Source of the DNA: an uncultured Clostridia bacterium
GTDB taxonomy: Bacteria; Bacillota; Clostridia; Christensenellales; Pumilibacteraceae
DNA: 45,714 bases
Assembly (NCBI GenBank): GCA_947086925.1
Contig: CAMUAL010000013.1
Location: 1-45,714 of the forward strand
Direction of reading: 5' to 3'
The notes under the pieces are model-generated. The model made no database searches. It saw nothing but the letters and a program-made list of their open reading frames with translations, and was not told where the DNA came from. This document shows, piece after piece, positions 24,324 through 33,858 of this stretch. Within the stretch, counting starts at the first letter, position 1; every line of letters starts with the position of its first letter. The translations under genes and the position numbers were made by a program.

Positions 24324-25079
24324 CTATCTTCTATTGTTTCGCGCCATAAGCAACATTGCGAAAAAGCGCAAGAATTGAATAAGCGACATCAAGAAGCTTA
24401 CAACGTAAGTCATTGCGGCGGCGGTGAGCACCTTGCGCGACATTGCCGCTTCCTTGCTTGAAAAGAAGTTTGCTTTAAGTTCTTTCTGCGCGCGTCTGCT
24501 TGCATCGAATTCGGTCGGAAGCGTCACAAGAGAGAACAAAAGGCTCAGCCCGAAAACCACAACGCCTATCCATATAAGCGCCGTGCCGAACGTCGTGTAC
24601 GGGGTGGCAAATCCGAGAATCATGCCTATCAAAAGGAGCGGAAATAACATTCTGTTTGCAAAATTCACAACGGGAACCAGCCGCAATCTGAGCGACGAAA
24701 ATACGTACTTTTTTGCGTGCTGAATTGCATGCCCCGCCTCGTGACAAGCTACGCCTATCGCGCTTACGCTCGTAGAGCCGTAAACCGACTGCGAAAGCGA
24801 CAGAGTGTTAGTTGTGGGATTGAAGTTATCCGTCAAGTGCCCCGATATGCGCACGATTTTAACGGTATAAAGTCCGTTGTCGTCCAAAACTCTGCGCGCA
24901 ATTTCCGCCGCCGTGAGTCCGCACTCCGCCGCAACCGAACATTTTTTAAAAGTGGAATCCACCTTAATCTGTGCGATTATACCCGCAATGGTAAGAGGAA
25001 TAAAAAGCGCGATTACTATTAAATACAGTTTGTATTCGTAACTGCTCGCGTTCCAATACGCAATTAACGTGTCAAACAT
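24324..25079 (-). CDS. YugP-family membrane zinc metallopeptidase
   Basis: A 251-residue membrane protein. A first hydrophobic helix spans about residues 17-38. The zinc-binding motif HEAGH is at 113-117, preceded by the family's VYGSTSVSAIGVACHE strand-helix. Two or three more hydrophobic helices follow at about 133-165, 170-190 and 225-248. The length matches YugP. Members are predicted neutral zinc metallopeptidases with unknown substrates. It has a perfect consensus promoter (25115-25143) and a GGAGG ribosome-binding site, and is transcribed alone. Confidence 0.88.
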   Translation of the reverse strand: MFDTLIAYWNASSYEYKLYLIVIALFIPLTIAGIIAQIKVDSTFKKCSVAAECGLTAAEIARRVLDDNGLYTVKIVRISGHLTDNFNPTTNTLSLSQSVYGSTSVSAIGVACHEAGHAIQHAKKYVFSSLRLRLVPVVNFANRMLFPLLLIGMILGFATPYTTFGTALIWIGVVVFGLSLLFSLVTLPTEFDASRRAQKELKANFFSSKEAAMSRKVLTAAAMTYVVSFLMSLIQFLRFFAMLLMARNNRR

Positions 25080-25114
25080 AACCTAATCCTCCGCTTGCTT
25101 GATAATTGTTACAT

Positions 25115-25143
25115 ATTATAACGCCTTTAACACAATTTGTCAA
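25115..25143 (-). promoter_or_regulatory. Consensus promoter of the YugP-type gene
   Basis: On the minus strand TTGACA (25138-25143), 17 bp, TATAAT (25115-25120), a perfect match. Confidence 0.88.
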
Positions 25144-25150
25144 GATGCTT

Positions 25151-25277
25151 ACGGCGGCGTAGAGTGGTGCGGATTAAAGCAACAGTTGCCGCGCACGCGA
25201 AAGGAGTGTACATTGACGTACATGACTGAGCGGGCGCGGCAAGCGTAGCTTTAAGACGTGCCGCTATACGCCGCCGT
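25151..25277. repeat. Structured four-stem element, copy A
   Basis: This folds into nested stems: 25151-25161 with 25267-25277 (11 bp), 25163-25167 with 25261-25265, TTAAAGC (25174-25180) with GCTTTAA (25248-25254), TTGCCGCGC (25186-25194) with 25234-25242, and TGTAC/GTACA (25207-25211/25218-25222). A second copy at 37830-37951 preserves all stems with compensatory changes. The end touches the stop codon of the Myb-like gene. No T tract follows. Confidence 0.85.
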
Positions 25278-25864
25278 TATGCGAAGAATTTTTTCATTAT
25301 GGTCAAAAACTCCCCGACTTCCGTTTCGTCGAGGGACGCAATGTAATCGCCGAGCTTTTTATAATTATCCGTTTCCGCACCCGCAACTATCACTTCCTTT
25401 AAATAAGGATTATAGTAATTTTTGCCCGCCGCGCCGAGTTTGCGCATTATTTCGGTAACTTTTTCGCGGTGATGCAAAATCATACTGCGGTACTTATTTT
25501 GCAGTCTGAGTGCTTTTTTACCGTCGCCTTCCGACATTTCGGCAATGGTTTTGCGCACGGATACCCCGTTTGCCTTACCGATAATCACGCGCTCTATAAG
25601 CTCTTCGATTTCGTCCGAGTCGAAAAGTTCGAACCGTTCGCGCGACGAGTCGAGAAGTTCTATTCCCAAATCGGTTGCAAGCGACGGCACAAGCTCGAAC
25701 ATTTTGAGCTGACTGTAATAGTAGTTGCGCACGCTGTTTACACTGCGTCCCGACTTTTCGCTCATGGCGGAAAATGCCCAAATAAGTCCGCGCCCCTTTT
25801 CCTTTGCCTCGCGCGCAAGCGAAAACAAAGTTTTGGTTTGCTCGATTGTCCAATTATTTTCCAT
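25277..25864 (-). CDS. Myb/SANT-like DNA-binding protein
   Basis: A 195-residue protein. Residues 1-55 (WTIEQTKTLFSL, then SGRSVNSVRNYYYSQLK) look like a Myb/SANT-type helix-turn-helix, as in RsfA-like proteins of spore formers. The remainder is helical and charged, with no enzyme motif. A GGAGG ribosome-binding site precedes the ATG. It would act as a cytoplasmic DNA-binding regulator, with targets unknown. The divergently read neighbour at 25948 is also of unknown function. The stop codon sits at the edge of the structured element at 25151-25277. Confidence 0.65.
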   Translation of the reverse strand: MENNWTIEQTKTLFSLAREAKEKGRGLIWAFSAMSEKSGRSVNSVRNYYYSQLKMFELVPSLATDLGIELLDSSRERFELFDSDEIEELIERVIIGKANGVSVRKTIAEMSEGDGKKALRLQNKYRSMILHHREKVTEIMRKLGAAGKNYYNPYLKEVIVAGAETDNYKKLGDYIASLDETEVGEFLTIMKKFFA

Positions 25865-25947
25865 TTTTTTGTGTCCTCCGAAATTTACTACTCGTGAATA
25901 ATTGCCAAAGCGGCATTTTTTTATACGTCAAATCATAAATATATTGC

Positions 25948-26490
25948 ATGGAATCCGTGTTTCACATAGTAGCGGACGACTGCGTTCTGCTTTTGAACGG
26001 CTCGTTCGTGCAATCGGCAACTTCGGTGCGGTACGAATACAACGAGCCTCTTTACGTGACTGTTCTGCCGCTAAATGCGGTGCACTTGCCTTACACCGTA
26101 GAGTTTTTGCGCGGAAAAGCCGTAACCAACAAAGATTTGGCGATTTGTTGCGACATGGGCGACGGTCATTTGTATATAGAACTGAAACCGCGTTACGCCT
26201 TTGTTTACACTCCGAATATGCGTTACAACGAGCCGCACGAAAATCTCCCGTCGCGCCTTCTCGGCTATGTGCGCGGCAATAACTTTGCCGCCGCCCGCAC
26301 AATGCTTACCGACACGCTCGGCGAATCGGTGACAAACGAAGCTTTAAGCGAATTTTTCGAGGGCGTTACGTGCGTTCGAGAAAACACGTTTACGCCGCAA
26401 AAGGGGTATCTTTTAATTAAAGAAGACGGCACCGCAAGCCGTTGCGATATTGTGATAAAAGGCGGACTTATAGAAAACATTATCATTTAA
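25948..26490 (+). CDS. Conserved-looking protein of unknown function
   Basis: A 180-residue protein I cannot assign. The N-terminal 80 residues alternate hydrophobic and polar residues in beta-strand fashion. The C-terminal half has a helical stretch (about residues 105-135) and a final beta segment. No signal peptide, membrane helix or metal motif is present. Neither a ribosome-binding site nor a promoter is clear upstream of the ATG. A strong terminator follows. The open frame is long, codon use resembles the neighbours and the gene ends cleanly at a terminator, so it is probably real. Confidence 0.6.
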   Translation: MESVFHIVADDCVLLLNGSFVQSATSVRYEYNEPLYVTVLPLNAVHLPYTVEFLRGKAVTNKDLAICCDMGDGHLYIELKPRYAFVYTPNMRYNEPHENLPSRLLGYVRGNNFAAARTMLTDTLGESVTNEALSEFFEGVTCVRENTFTPQKGYLLIKEDGTASRCDIVIKGGLIENIII

Positions 26491-26516
26491 ACTTAAAATT
26501 TACAAAAACATTTATA

Positions 26517-26552
26517 CCGCGCAATCGATTTTCCGTTGCGCGGCTGTTTTTT
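26517..26552 (+). terminator. Intrinsic terminator before parA
   Basis: CCGCGCAA (26517-26524) pairs with TTGCGCGG (26536-26543) and is followed by a run of Ts. Confidence 0.88.
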
Positions 26553-26596
26553 ATACGGGCGACAGTGCGCTACAAGTAAAAACCATATATTAGGAC

Positions 26597-26625
26597 TTGA
26601 TTTTAAACTTCGGCTGTGATATAAT
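26597..26625 (+). promoter_or_regulatory. Promoter of parA and the AraC-type gene
   Basis: TTGATT (26597-26602), 17 bp, TATAAT (26620-26625) in the extended form TGATATAAT. The leader is about 60 nt. Confidence 0.78.
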
Positions 26626-26691
26626 ATAAACGAAAAAACTTGCTTGCAAGGATTTTTGATTTAAATCGCAACATAATCGGAGTGTATTTTT

Positions 26692-27504
26692 ATGTCCAAA
26701 ATCATAGCCATAGCAAACCAAAAGGGCGGCGTGGGAAAAACCACAACCACCATTAACTTAGGTGCGTATCTTGCCGCCTTGGGCAAAAAAGTTCTTCTTA
26801 TAGACATCGACCCGCAAGGCAGTACGTCGAGCGGACTCGGAATCGAAAAGCGCAAACTCGCAAAATCGATTTACAGCGTACTTGTCGGCGAAGACACTGC
26901 CGCCGACTCGATTTTACCCACGGGCGTTAAAAATCTCGACATTATCCCCTCGAATATAGACCTTTCGGGCGCGGAAATCGAACTTGTTTCTATGGACAAC
27001 CGTGAAAAAGTGCTTAAAAACGCTTTGGGAGAGTTGAGAAACCATTACGATTATATTTTCATCGATTGCCCGCCGTCGCTTGCCCTTTTAACGGTGAACG
27101 CGATTACGGTTGCCGACTCGATTCTTATTCCCATTCAGGGCGAATTTTTCGCGCTCGAAGGGCTCAGTCAGCTTATGAACACGATTAAACTTGCCAAAAA
27201 GTATCTTAACCCCGCGCTCGACGTCGAGGGCGTGGTTTTAACCATGTTCGACGGGCGCAGTAATATAGTAAACAACGTAGCCGACGAAATTTTAAAGGTT
27301 TTCGGCAAAAAGGTATTTTCTACCCGCATTCCCCGCAATATCCGCCTTGTTGAATCCACAAGCTACGGTATGCCCATTATGCAGTACGACCCCCGTTCGA
27401 CGGGCTCGCTTGCATATCTCTCGCTTGCCGAAGAACTTCTTAAACGCAATAACGACACCTACACCCCCGTTAAAAATATCAATTCGCTCAAAAAGCAGTT
27501 ATGA
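26692..27504 (+). CDS. parA: Chromosome-partitioning ATPase ParA (Soj)
   Basis: A 270-residue ATPase that binds DNA non-specifically and, with ParB, positions replication origins. The deviant Walker A motif KGGVGKTT spans about residues 11-18, with DIDPQGS near 40 and the Walker B-like FIDCPPSLALL near 122. The length is typical for Soj. Its stop overlaps the start of an AraC-type regulator (ATGA), so the two proteins are translationally coupled. Unusually, parB is not next but about 2 kb downstream behind a separate promoter. The presence of parA, parB and parS-like sites places the window near the replication origin. Confidence 0.95.
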   Translation: MSKIIAIANQKGGVGKTTTTINLGAYLAALGKKVLLIDIDPQGSTSSGLGIEKRKLAKSIYSVLVGEDTAADSILPTGVKNLDIIPSNIDLSGAEIELVSMDNREKVLKNALGELRNHYDYIFIDCPPSLALLTVNAITVADSILIPIQGEFFALEGLSQLMNTIKLAKKYLNPALDVEGVVLTMFDGRSNIVNNVADEILKVFGKKVFSTRIPRNIRLVESTSYGMPIMQYDPRSTGSLAYLSLAEELLKRNNDTYTPVKNINSLKKQL

Positions 27505-28358
27505 GCGGCACGCTTAAAAAGAACATAATACGTCAGCGTCCGAGATTGCTTTATGCAGGCGTAAACAGCACGGGACGCGGGTGGATAAATCAAAAAACTC
27601 CGTGTGAAAACGCGGAGCTTATTTTGGTTTCAAAGGGCGGCGGAAAATCGGAAATCGGCGACGCAGAATATCCTTTTACCGCCGGCGACCTTATTATTTT
27701 TAACAGCGGAGTGAGCCATCGTGAATTTTTAGACGATGCTCCCGAGCGCGAACTCGTTTTTGCGGGCATAGGAAATTTGCATATCTACGGTCGGGAATCG
27801 GACAAGATTTTAAAAGACCGCGACTTCTGTATTATTCACACCGAAAATTATTTCGACGTTCTTAATTGCTATTTAACTCAGCTCGTTGCCGAAACCGAAG
27901 GAACTCAGCCGCTCGGCGAGGCGATTGCCGAAAATCTTCTCAAAATCATTCTTATGTTTGCCGTTAGGCTTTCGTCGTTCGACCGCGCCGACACCTTTAA
28001 CGAAAACATGAGCTATTTAAAAGCAAAAGAGTATTTCGACGAGCATTTTGCCGAAATCAACTCGATAGACGCCGTTTGCAAAAGCCTGTTCGTGAATAAA
28101 TATTTTTTGGCGCATCTGTTTTCGCAAAATCTCGGCATGCCGCCTGTAAAATACCTTATTCAAAAGCGCATAGAGCACGCATGCAAGTGCTTGGAAACTT
28201 CCGACATGAATGTTGCCGACATAGGCAAAGCGTGCGGATTTGCCGACCCTTGCTACTTTTCACGTATATTCAAGAAGACTAAGGGCGTCACCCCGCTACG
28301 CTACCGCTATTTGTTCAAGCTCGACCGCGACGAAAAAGAAGGCAAAAAGAAGAAATAA
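27501..28358 (+). CDS. AraC-family transcriptional regulator with cupin-like sensor domain
   Basis: A 285-residue regulator. Residues 35-100 form an AraC-type cupin-like effector domain (FTAGDLIIFNSGVSHREF). The C-terminal 110 residues carry two helix-turn-helix motifs (around FVNKYFLAHLFSQNLGMPPV and GKACGFADPCYFSRIFKK), ending with the family signature and a lysine-rich tail. Proteins of this type usually bind a small molecule, often a sugar. Coupling to parA by a 4-nt overlap is unusual; whether it senses growth or only uses the parA promoter is unknown. A terminator follows at 28396. Confidence 0.88.
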   Translation: MSGTLKKNIIRQRPRLLYAGVNSTGRGWINQKTPCENAELILVSKGGGKSEIGDAEYPFTAGDLIIFNSGVSHREFLDDAPERELVFAGIGNLHIYGRESDKILKDRDFCIIHTENYFDVLNCYLTQLVAETEGTQPLGEAIAENLLKIILMFAVRLSSFDRADTFNENMSYLKAKEYFDEHFAEINSIDAVCKSLFVNKYFLAHLFSQNLGMPPVKYLIQKRIEHACKCLETSDMNVADIGKACGFADPCYFSRIFKKTKGVTPLRYRYLFKLDRDEKEGKKKK

Positions 28359-28395
28359 AAATAATTTACCGATTTTAATATACCGATTTATACCC

Positions 28396-28437
28396 CCCCT
28401 CGACTTTTGCGCATAAGTCGGGGCGTTTTTATTTTTT
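28396..28437 (+). terminator. Intrinsic terminator after the AraC-type gene
   Basis: CGACTT (28401-28406) pairs with AAGTCG (28415-28420), flanked by C and G runs and followed by a long T tract. Confidence 0.8.
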
Positions 28438-28443
28438 TACCGT

Positions 28444-29103
28444 TTATTCTTTATAACATCCGATAACGGCAGATGCCCAATTCAGTAGCAATGCCGACAT
28501 TCCTTCAAATTTTACACCGGCTCCGCTTTTTAATTTTAAAGCTGTTTCGAGAACGGCAGACGGCGGATTTACAGCGGCTTGCATTTCGGAATTCGATTTT
28601 ATATATGTTCCCGTTTCGTAAAACAGAATCGCTTGTAACACAAATACAGCCGATTTATAAAGAGAACGCAATATTAGCTCGCTTTTTTCGTGAATAAAAT
28701 TATGTGTGCAAGCATGATAAATATTGCATGCGCCTATACGTATCGCACGTTTTACCGATTGCTTATCTATCTTTTCAAGCAGTATGTCAAGAGCGCCTTT
28801 TACGGGCGTTGTGTCATAATAGAATTGAAACAAGTCGCTCGTCTCCCAATTCAGAAGTTCGTTTTTACCCGAAACAAAACCGCAAATCAAATCTCGATTA
28901 GGTAAAGAGTCAAGCATATCTCCGTATGTCGTTAAGTCACCTATCCGCAAATCATCGAGTATAACAACAACGTCTATATCGCTCGTTTCGGTCGCCTCGC
29001 CTCTGCCGTAACTGCCTTGCAATCCTATAAACCATACGCGATTTGTAAAAGTTCGCTCTACTTTTTCCGAAAACATGTTTATCCATGCTTTTATATCAAC
29101 CAT
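28444..29103 (-). CDS. Nucleotidyltransferase-domain protein
   Basis: A 219-residue protein with the DNA-polymerase-beta-type nucleotidyltransferase signature GSYGRGEATETSDIDVVV near residues 30-47, which supplies the two metal-binding aspartates. The C-terminal half is helical, as in the HEPN or substrate-binding part of small nucleotidyltransferases. Families with this layout include aminoglycoside and lincosamide adenylyltransferases and MNT antitoxins; the function cannot be chosen from sequence. It lies on the minus strand between parA-araC and parB, is AT-rich compared with them, and has its own promoter and an AAAGGAGA ribosome-binding site. It may be an insertion that separated parA from parB. 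Confidence 0.75.
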   Translation of the reverse strand: MVDIKAWINMFSEKVERTFTNRVWFIGLQGSYGRGEATETSDIDVVVILDDLRIGDLTTYGDMLDSLPNRDLICGFVSGKNELLNWETSDLFQFYYDTTPVKGALDILLEKIDKQSVKRAIRIGACNIYHACTHNFIHEKSELILRSLYKSAVFVLQAILFYETGTYIKSNSEMQAAVNPPSAVLETALKLKSGAGVKFEGMSALLLNWASAVIGCYKE

Positions 29104-29201
29104 GGCTTTTGTCTCCTTTGATTTATATTCTTCTTTTCTTACGACGCTTTAATAACCCGTCTGAGCAAACGGTAACTATGTTTGCCGTGCGACTTGCCCC
29201 G

Positions 29202-29230
29202 ATTATATCATTTCTCTGTTTTAAAAGCAA
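29202..29230 (-). promoter_or_regulatory. Promoter of the nucleotidyltransferase gene
   Basis: On the minus strand TTGCTT (29225-29230), 17 bp, TATAAT (29202-29207) as TGATATAAT. The leader is about 95 nt. The remaining AT-rich intergenic DNA to 29433 shows nothing else certain. Confidence 0.7.
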
Positions 29231-29433
29231 CGGAATACACAGTGCAGTTTTAACTTGTATAAGTTATTGTTTAATAACTTTATGTCGGATACAAGTACCT
29301 TTTCTCAGTAAATCGTATTGTCGCGATTTGTTTTATCGTAAAGATTCGTTAGCGCAAATTTTACAGCAGATTAGGCGAATAATTATTCTCTTTTAAAAGC
29401 AAATTTATTTATAAATTTTTCTCTTTTATATTA

Positions 29434-29462
29434 TTGACCGATTAAGTTAAATATTGTATAAT
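29434..29462 (+). promoter_or_regulatory. Promoter of parB
   Basis: TTGACC (29434-29439), 17 bp, TATAAT (29457-29462). An AAGGAG ribosome-binding site (29479-29484) precedes the ATG at 29491. Confidence 0.82.
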
Positions 29463-29490
29463 AGAATCAAATAAACATAAGGAGAAAATT

Positions 29491-30414
29491 ATGGCAGTTA
29501 AAAAAGGCGGCTTGGGTCGCGGTCTTAGTGCTTTGCTGTCGGGAGCCGAAGAAGAATACGAAAACTCTTTGGCAGATAACGACACGGCGGGAAGCTCCGC
29601 AACCAAATCGGAATCAGGCGGGAACCCTGTTGAGATAAACCTCGGACTTATTGACCCCAACGTAAATCAACCTCGTAAAACATTTGATGAAACGGCAATG
29701 ACGGAACTCGCGAACTCGATTCGCATACACGGTGTAATATCCCCCATTATCTTAGTGCCGAACGGCGACAGATATATGATTATTGCGGGCGAACGCAGAT
29801 TCCGTGCAGCGAAAAAAGCGGGGCTTATGACTATTCCCGCAATCGTCCGCAATTACACACAACAGCAAGTTAAAGAAATCTCTCTAATCGAAAACCTGCA
29901 ACGCGAAGACTTAAACCCTATTGAAACGGCAAATGCAATTAAGCAACTTATGGAAGAATATAAATACACACAGGAAGAAGTTGCCGACCGCATAGGCAAA
30001 AGTCGCCCCGCAATAGCAAACACACTCCGTCTTTTAACTTTAAGTCAGCCGGTTATCGATTTAGTCGCCGAAGGCAGACTCAGCCCCGGTCACGCAAGAT
30101 GTCTTGTTGTGGTAGAAGACCCCGAAGCTCAACTAACCTTAGCAAAGAGCGGAATAGATAACAAGGTTTCGGTGCGTGAGTTCGAAAAAATGGTTAAAGC
30201 ATTTTTAACGCCCAAAACCGAAAAACCCAAACAAGAACAAAGCATCGAGCTCAAAGACTTAATCAGCCGCATGCAACGCACGTTCTCTACAAAGGTTTCG
30301 GCACTCGGAAACGACCGTCGCGGACGCATTTACATAGACTACTATAACCGCGACGATTTGGACCGCATAGTCGAGCTTATAGAGCTTTTGGAAAAAAGCA
30401 AGAAAGAAGACTAA
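29491..30414 (+). CDS. parB: Chromosome-partitioning protein ParB (Spo0J)
   Basis: A 307-residue CTP-dependent DNA clamp that loads at parS sites. The N-terminal LGRGLSALLSG tail, which stimulates ParA, is followed by the CTP-binding region with GERRFRAAKKAGL near residue 98, ENLQREDLNPIE near 132 and a helix-turn-helix (about residues 150-185, VADRIGKSRPAIANTLRLL). A C-terminal dimerisation domain ends the protein. The length is normal. It is transcribed alone from its own promoter, unlike the usual parAB operon, and its transcript ends at a hairpin that overlaps a parS-like site. Confidence 0.95.
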   Translation: MAVKKGGLGRGLSALLSGAEEEYENSLADNDTAGSSATKSESGGNPVEINLGLIDPNVNQPRKTFDETAMTELANSIRIHGVISPIILVPNGDRYMIIAGERRFRAAKKAGLMTIPAIVRNYTQQQVKEISLIENLQREDLNPIETANAIKQLMEEYKYTQEEVADRIGKSRPAIANTLRLLTLSQPVIDLVAEGRLSPGHARCLVVVEDPEAQLTLAKSGIDNKVSVREFEKMVKAFLTPKTEKPKQEQSIELKDLISRMQRTFSTKVSALGNDRRGRIYIDYYNRDDLDRIVELIELLEKSKKED

Positions 30415-30439
30415 TATAAAAACCGCAAATTGCAAATAT

Positions 30440-30455
30440 TGTTCCACGTTAAACA
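30440..30455 (+). promoter_or_regulatory. parS-like site 1
   Basis: TGTTCCACGTTAAACA differs by one base (G to T at position 11) from the Bacillus parS form TGTTCCACGTGAAACA. It overlaps the parB terminator. Confidence 0.7.
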
Positions 30456-30470
30456 AAACGTGGAACTTTT
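30441..30470 (+). terminator. Terminator of parB
   Basis: GTTCCACGT pairs with ACGTGGAAC around a short A-rich loop and is followed by seven Ts. Confidence 0.85.
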
Positions 30471-30680
30471 TTTATTCTTTTATTAAGGGTTTCTTTATAT
30501 GAGCAACCCGAAACCCTTCAATTAGCACTTTATATATTCTCGGATAGGCACCATAATATATAGCCATACAAACATATATCTCATGGCGATTATATAGAGG
30601 TTATAATTGCAATTTGCGCTATTTTTTGGGGTGCGCATACTAAAATCGGCAAATTTATATGCGTATAGTAAATATAAAAA

Positions 30681-30696
30681 TGTTTCACGTTAAACA
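30681..30696 (+). promoter_or_regulatory. parS-like site 2
   Basis: TGTTTCACGTTAAACA has the same G to T change at position 11 as site 1. An inverted half-site (ATGTGAAACA) overlaps its right end, and another GTGAAACA lies at about 30718. Confidence 0.72.
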
Positions 30697-31645
30697 TGTG
30701 AAACACAAGCAAATTCCGTGAAACATTTAAATTAAGAGAATTTTAACGCCAATGACAAGCAAAATTAAACTTTTGAATTGTTCCTTGCAATCACAAAATT
30801 ATATGCCGAAAATAAAGATACTGCTTATTCAATAAATATGGCGGTTTGAAAAATCGAATCTTTAATTTTTTATAAATGCCACTGCTTGACAATTTGTCGC
30901 CGTGAAGGGGCAGAACTACACGTTGCATGTTTTATACTGTGTTTCACATTTTATATTGCGTTTCATATTTTTGTATTGACTTTATTTTGCGCCAATATGT
31001 ATAGGTAGTATTGTATTGAATTTAGTGCTTTAAAAATCGGACTATATCATAAAGCCGTCTAACGCCTGTTTTATCCGAATGGGCTTTTAATTATGAACAG
31101 TTGCGAATTACGGTTGCCGCATATTCGCAATACATGTGCTATCCGAAAAGTTTTATATATTCTTTTATTTGAGCATAAGAAAGCCTCAACGAGCAAACCT
31201 TTTTATTGTAAGTTTATTATAATAATTACCTGCTTAGTTGAAACATTTGCCCATACAGCATTTTTTGTTAATATCCGCAAGCACAGTTATAAAACTATAA
31301 ATATGAGTAGCATTCAACAATAGAGTTAAGTGCTCCTACAACCTTTGAGATATTATGTTTGCCGCCATCTGTTTTCCACATTCAAGCATTGAATTGCAAG
31401 TTTTGTTGTTAATATATTTTGTATTCTTAATTGCAGTTGTGCGGCAAAATACAATTCAATATCAACTCGAATACTTAACAATCCGTTATCTATTCGCCGT
31501 TATATGTTTCGCCGCCATCAGATTCAAACTATACATTTCTTGTTGAAGTCAGTTTAAAGCTCGCTTATTTGTTCGATAAAATTGTTTATTGTGAAACAAA
31601 AATCGACAAAAATTCGGCTGTTAGATAACGCAAATATGAATTATA

Positions 31646-31661
31646 GTTATTATTTAATAAC
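31646..31661. repeat. 16-bp dyad, copy 1
   Basis: GTTATTATTTAATAAC, the exact reverse complement of copy 3. Confidence 0.75.
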
Positions 31662-31718
31662 AATATACTATTTATAGTATTCGATTAGCCGACAAAAACC
31701 ATACATGCGATAAATAAA

Positions 31719-31734
31719 GTTATTAAATGATAAT
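31719..31734. repeat. 16-bp dyad, copy 2
   Basis: GTTATTAAATGATAAT, two differences from GTTATTAAATAATAAC. Confidence 0.6.
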
Positions 31735-32536
31735 ATTCGGTTCTCGAATAATACCGCAACCGCCGTGCCACGCCTGCCTGCAAGTTTCACATGTGCGTCC
31801 CCGCACCGCGCGCTTTTCCGATAACAGTCTTATCCATGCAGAACAAACAAGTTTATCTCAACGAAATTATATGAGTTTAAAAGACGGTTCGATTGGCGAA
31901 AAGCGGAAAATAAAATATACTATAAATTTACCTGCGCCGCTTATCGAAAGCCTGCGACAAATTCGACCGCGTCGTTCGTAGATAAACTCGCAATAAATTC
32001 GACTGCACCGGACGTCTGAAAGCGCGTAAAAAATCAACTTTGTTTTTATATCCGCTAATTTTACTGCACCACGCCGCCGCAACCCGTCGGCAAAGCACTC
32101 CGAATCGGTCGCTCAACAAACTCGGCTTTTTTAAACCCATATCTTGATAATAAAGCTCTTTATCGAACTTATTTTTCGCCGACTCGACGTCGCGGCATTA
32201 TATTTCCACGCACAATAACCGGTGTTTTCTTGTTTTTGTGCGTCCCCGAATTGTTAGCAAATACCTTTATAACACGCAGGCAGATTAGCGAATACAAGCA
32301 TGCTCACGCAAACGCATCTTCCGCAACTTGCCATTTTTATTACAAATACAGTCACTTTCTGTAATTTGACATTTTACATACCGTGCGCTCCATGCCACTT
32401 GCGATTTCTCAAACGCGCTTTTGTTCCGCACTTAACCGCAATAATTTTGCACAAGCAGTCAAAGCCCCCTCCGATAAATTCAGAATCGAGCAAGATGTTT
32501 TTACACTGCAAAAACGCAATTATTCGGCATTTATAG

Positions 32537-32552
32537 GTTATTAAATAATAAC
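32537..32552. repeat. 16-bp dyad, copy 3
   Basis: GTTATTAAATAATAAC: 7-bp arms GTTATTA/TAATAAC with a central AA. Confidence 0.75.
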
Positions 32553-32897
32553 AAATCTTAAATTTTACCGTATTTTGTGCAGGAAAATCGGACATACTTT
32601 TGCTTAAATTCTGTCTGAAAACACCGATTTGCGACACGGGGACGCATAAAATTGACAATCCCGGACAATTTCTCCATACGCTTGCGCATGCTCGATGATG
32701 CAATAACCAATAAGAACAATCGCCTCTATATTATGTTTACCGTTTAAGTGTATTTGTTTGGTTCTCACTGCTAAACCGGTAAAAACGCGTTGTTTTGCTT
32801 ATTTCAATTTGTTTTATTGCCGAATTGCACTTTTCCGCAGAGCAAACGCTAAAATATCGTCATTTTAGATGTACAAACCGTTATTTTAGGCAAATCG

Positions 32898-32913
32898 GAT
32901 ATTAAATAATAAC
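32898..32913. repeat. 16-bp dyad, copy 4
   Basis: GATATTAAATAATAAC differs from copy 3 at one position near the left end. Confidence 0.65.
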
Positions 32914-33858
32914 TATTTTCACGCATGCAGGGAGGATTATTTGAAATTTTGCCGCTTTTTTAACTTTTTGCACAAAAATTGATAATATTACAACATATTC
33001 GCAACTTTGTGCAATTCAACCATGAAAAACGCGATTTTTTGTAATGGCGGTTTAAAATTTGCAGTAAATATTACGCGTCGTTTATACAAGAAAACGTCAC
33101 GCTTTTTCGCACAAAATTAAGCAACCGACCGCTCTCACTTTGTCCGCCGAACCGCTCGGCGGCGCGGTTGCGTTGGCAAATTTTCGGCGCCGCCCCACTC
33201 GGACTAAGACATTCGATTGCGAGCGCAACTCTGCTTCGCGCCGCACCAATCATTGCCGAACATGCCCGTCGTAGCTTTTTATAAATATTACAAATCAATA
33301 ATTTTTATAAGCCATTGATTGCAAATTCAAAGAGCGCTTCCGTCATTCCGCCTATTTTGTATTTCGTTGCAAATCAAGTGATTTTCTTAGAATTTAAAAT
33401 CAGCAAAATTTGTGAATTTTGATAGTAAAATTGCCAAAAATTAAACAAAATCGCTTGTAAATGCGCAAAAATATGAAAATCACGATTTGCACGATTTGTA
33501 GCGTTTCCGATACTAATTCGAGTTGACTTTCGAAGTTATCCGCTTATATGAACATCGGGCGTCATATTATTTGAAGAATATTACAAAACGATAAATTTAA
33601 TATTTTTTGCACCTAACAAATTTCTGTTTTATGCTAATATTCCTTTCATACAAATATTCTGCTTATACAGTGTTCCGTTAATGCCCCGACTTTCCGTTTT
33701 ATTACTGCGTGGCAGTTATTGCTCGGTTACTCTGATTTTACGGCATCGAATTAACCTAATATGATTAACCGTCTGAAAACACGGTAAAAATCAATACGGA
33801 AAAATCAAAACATATTTTTTCGCTTTAACGCACGGATTTCCCTTTGCAATCGGCATAA

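Noticed and set aside
25151..25277. Intrinsic terminator for the Myb-like gene
   Set aside because: The multi-stem element is far larger than a terminator, has no U tract, and a homologous copy stands elsewhere.
31093..33298. Small open reading frames in the gene-free region
   Set aside because: They are under 110 codons, overlap each other on both strands and lack ribosome-binding sites, promoters and recognisable protein motifs.
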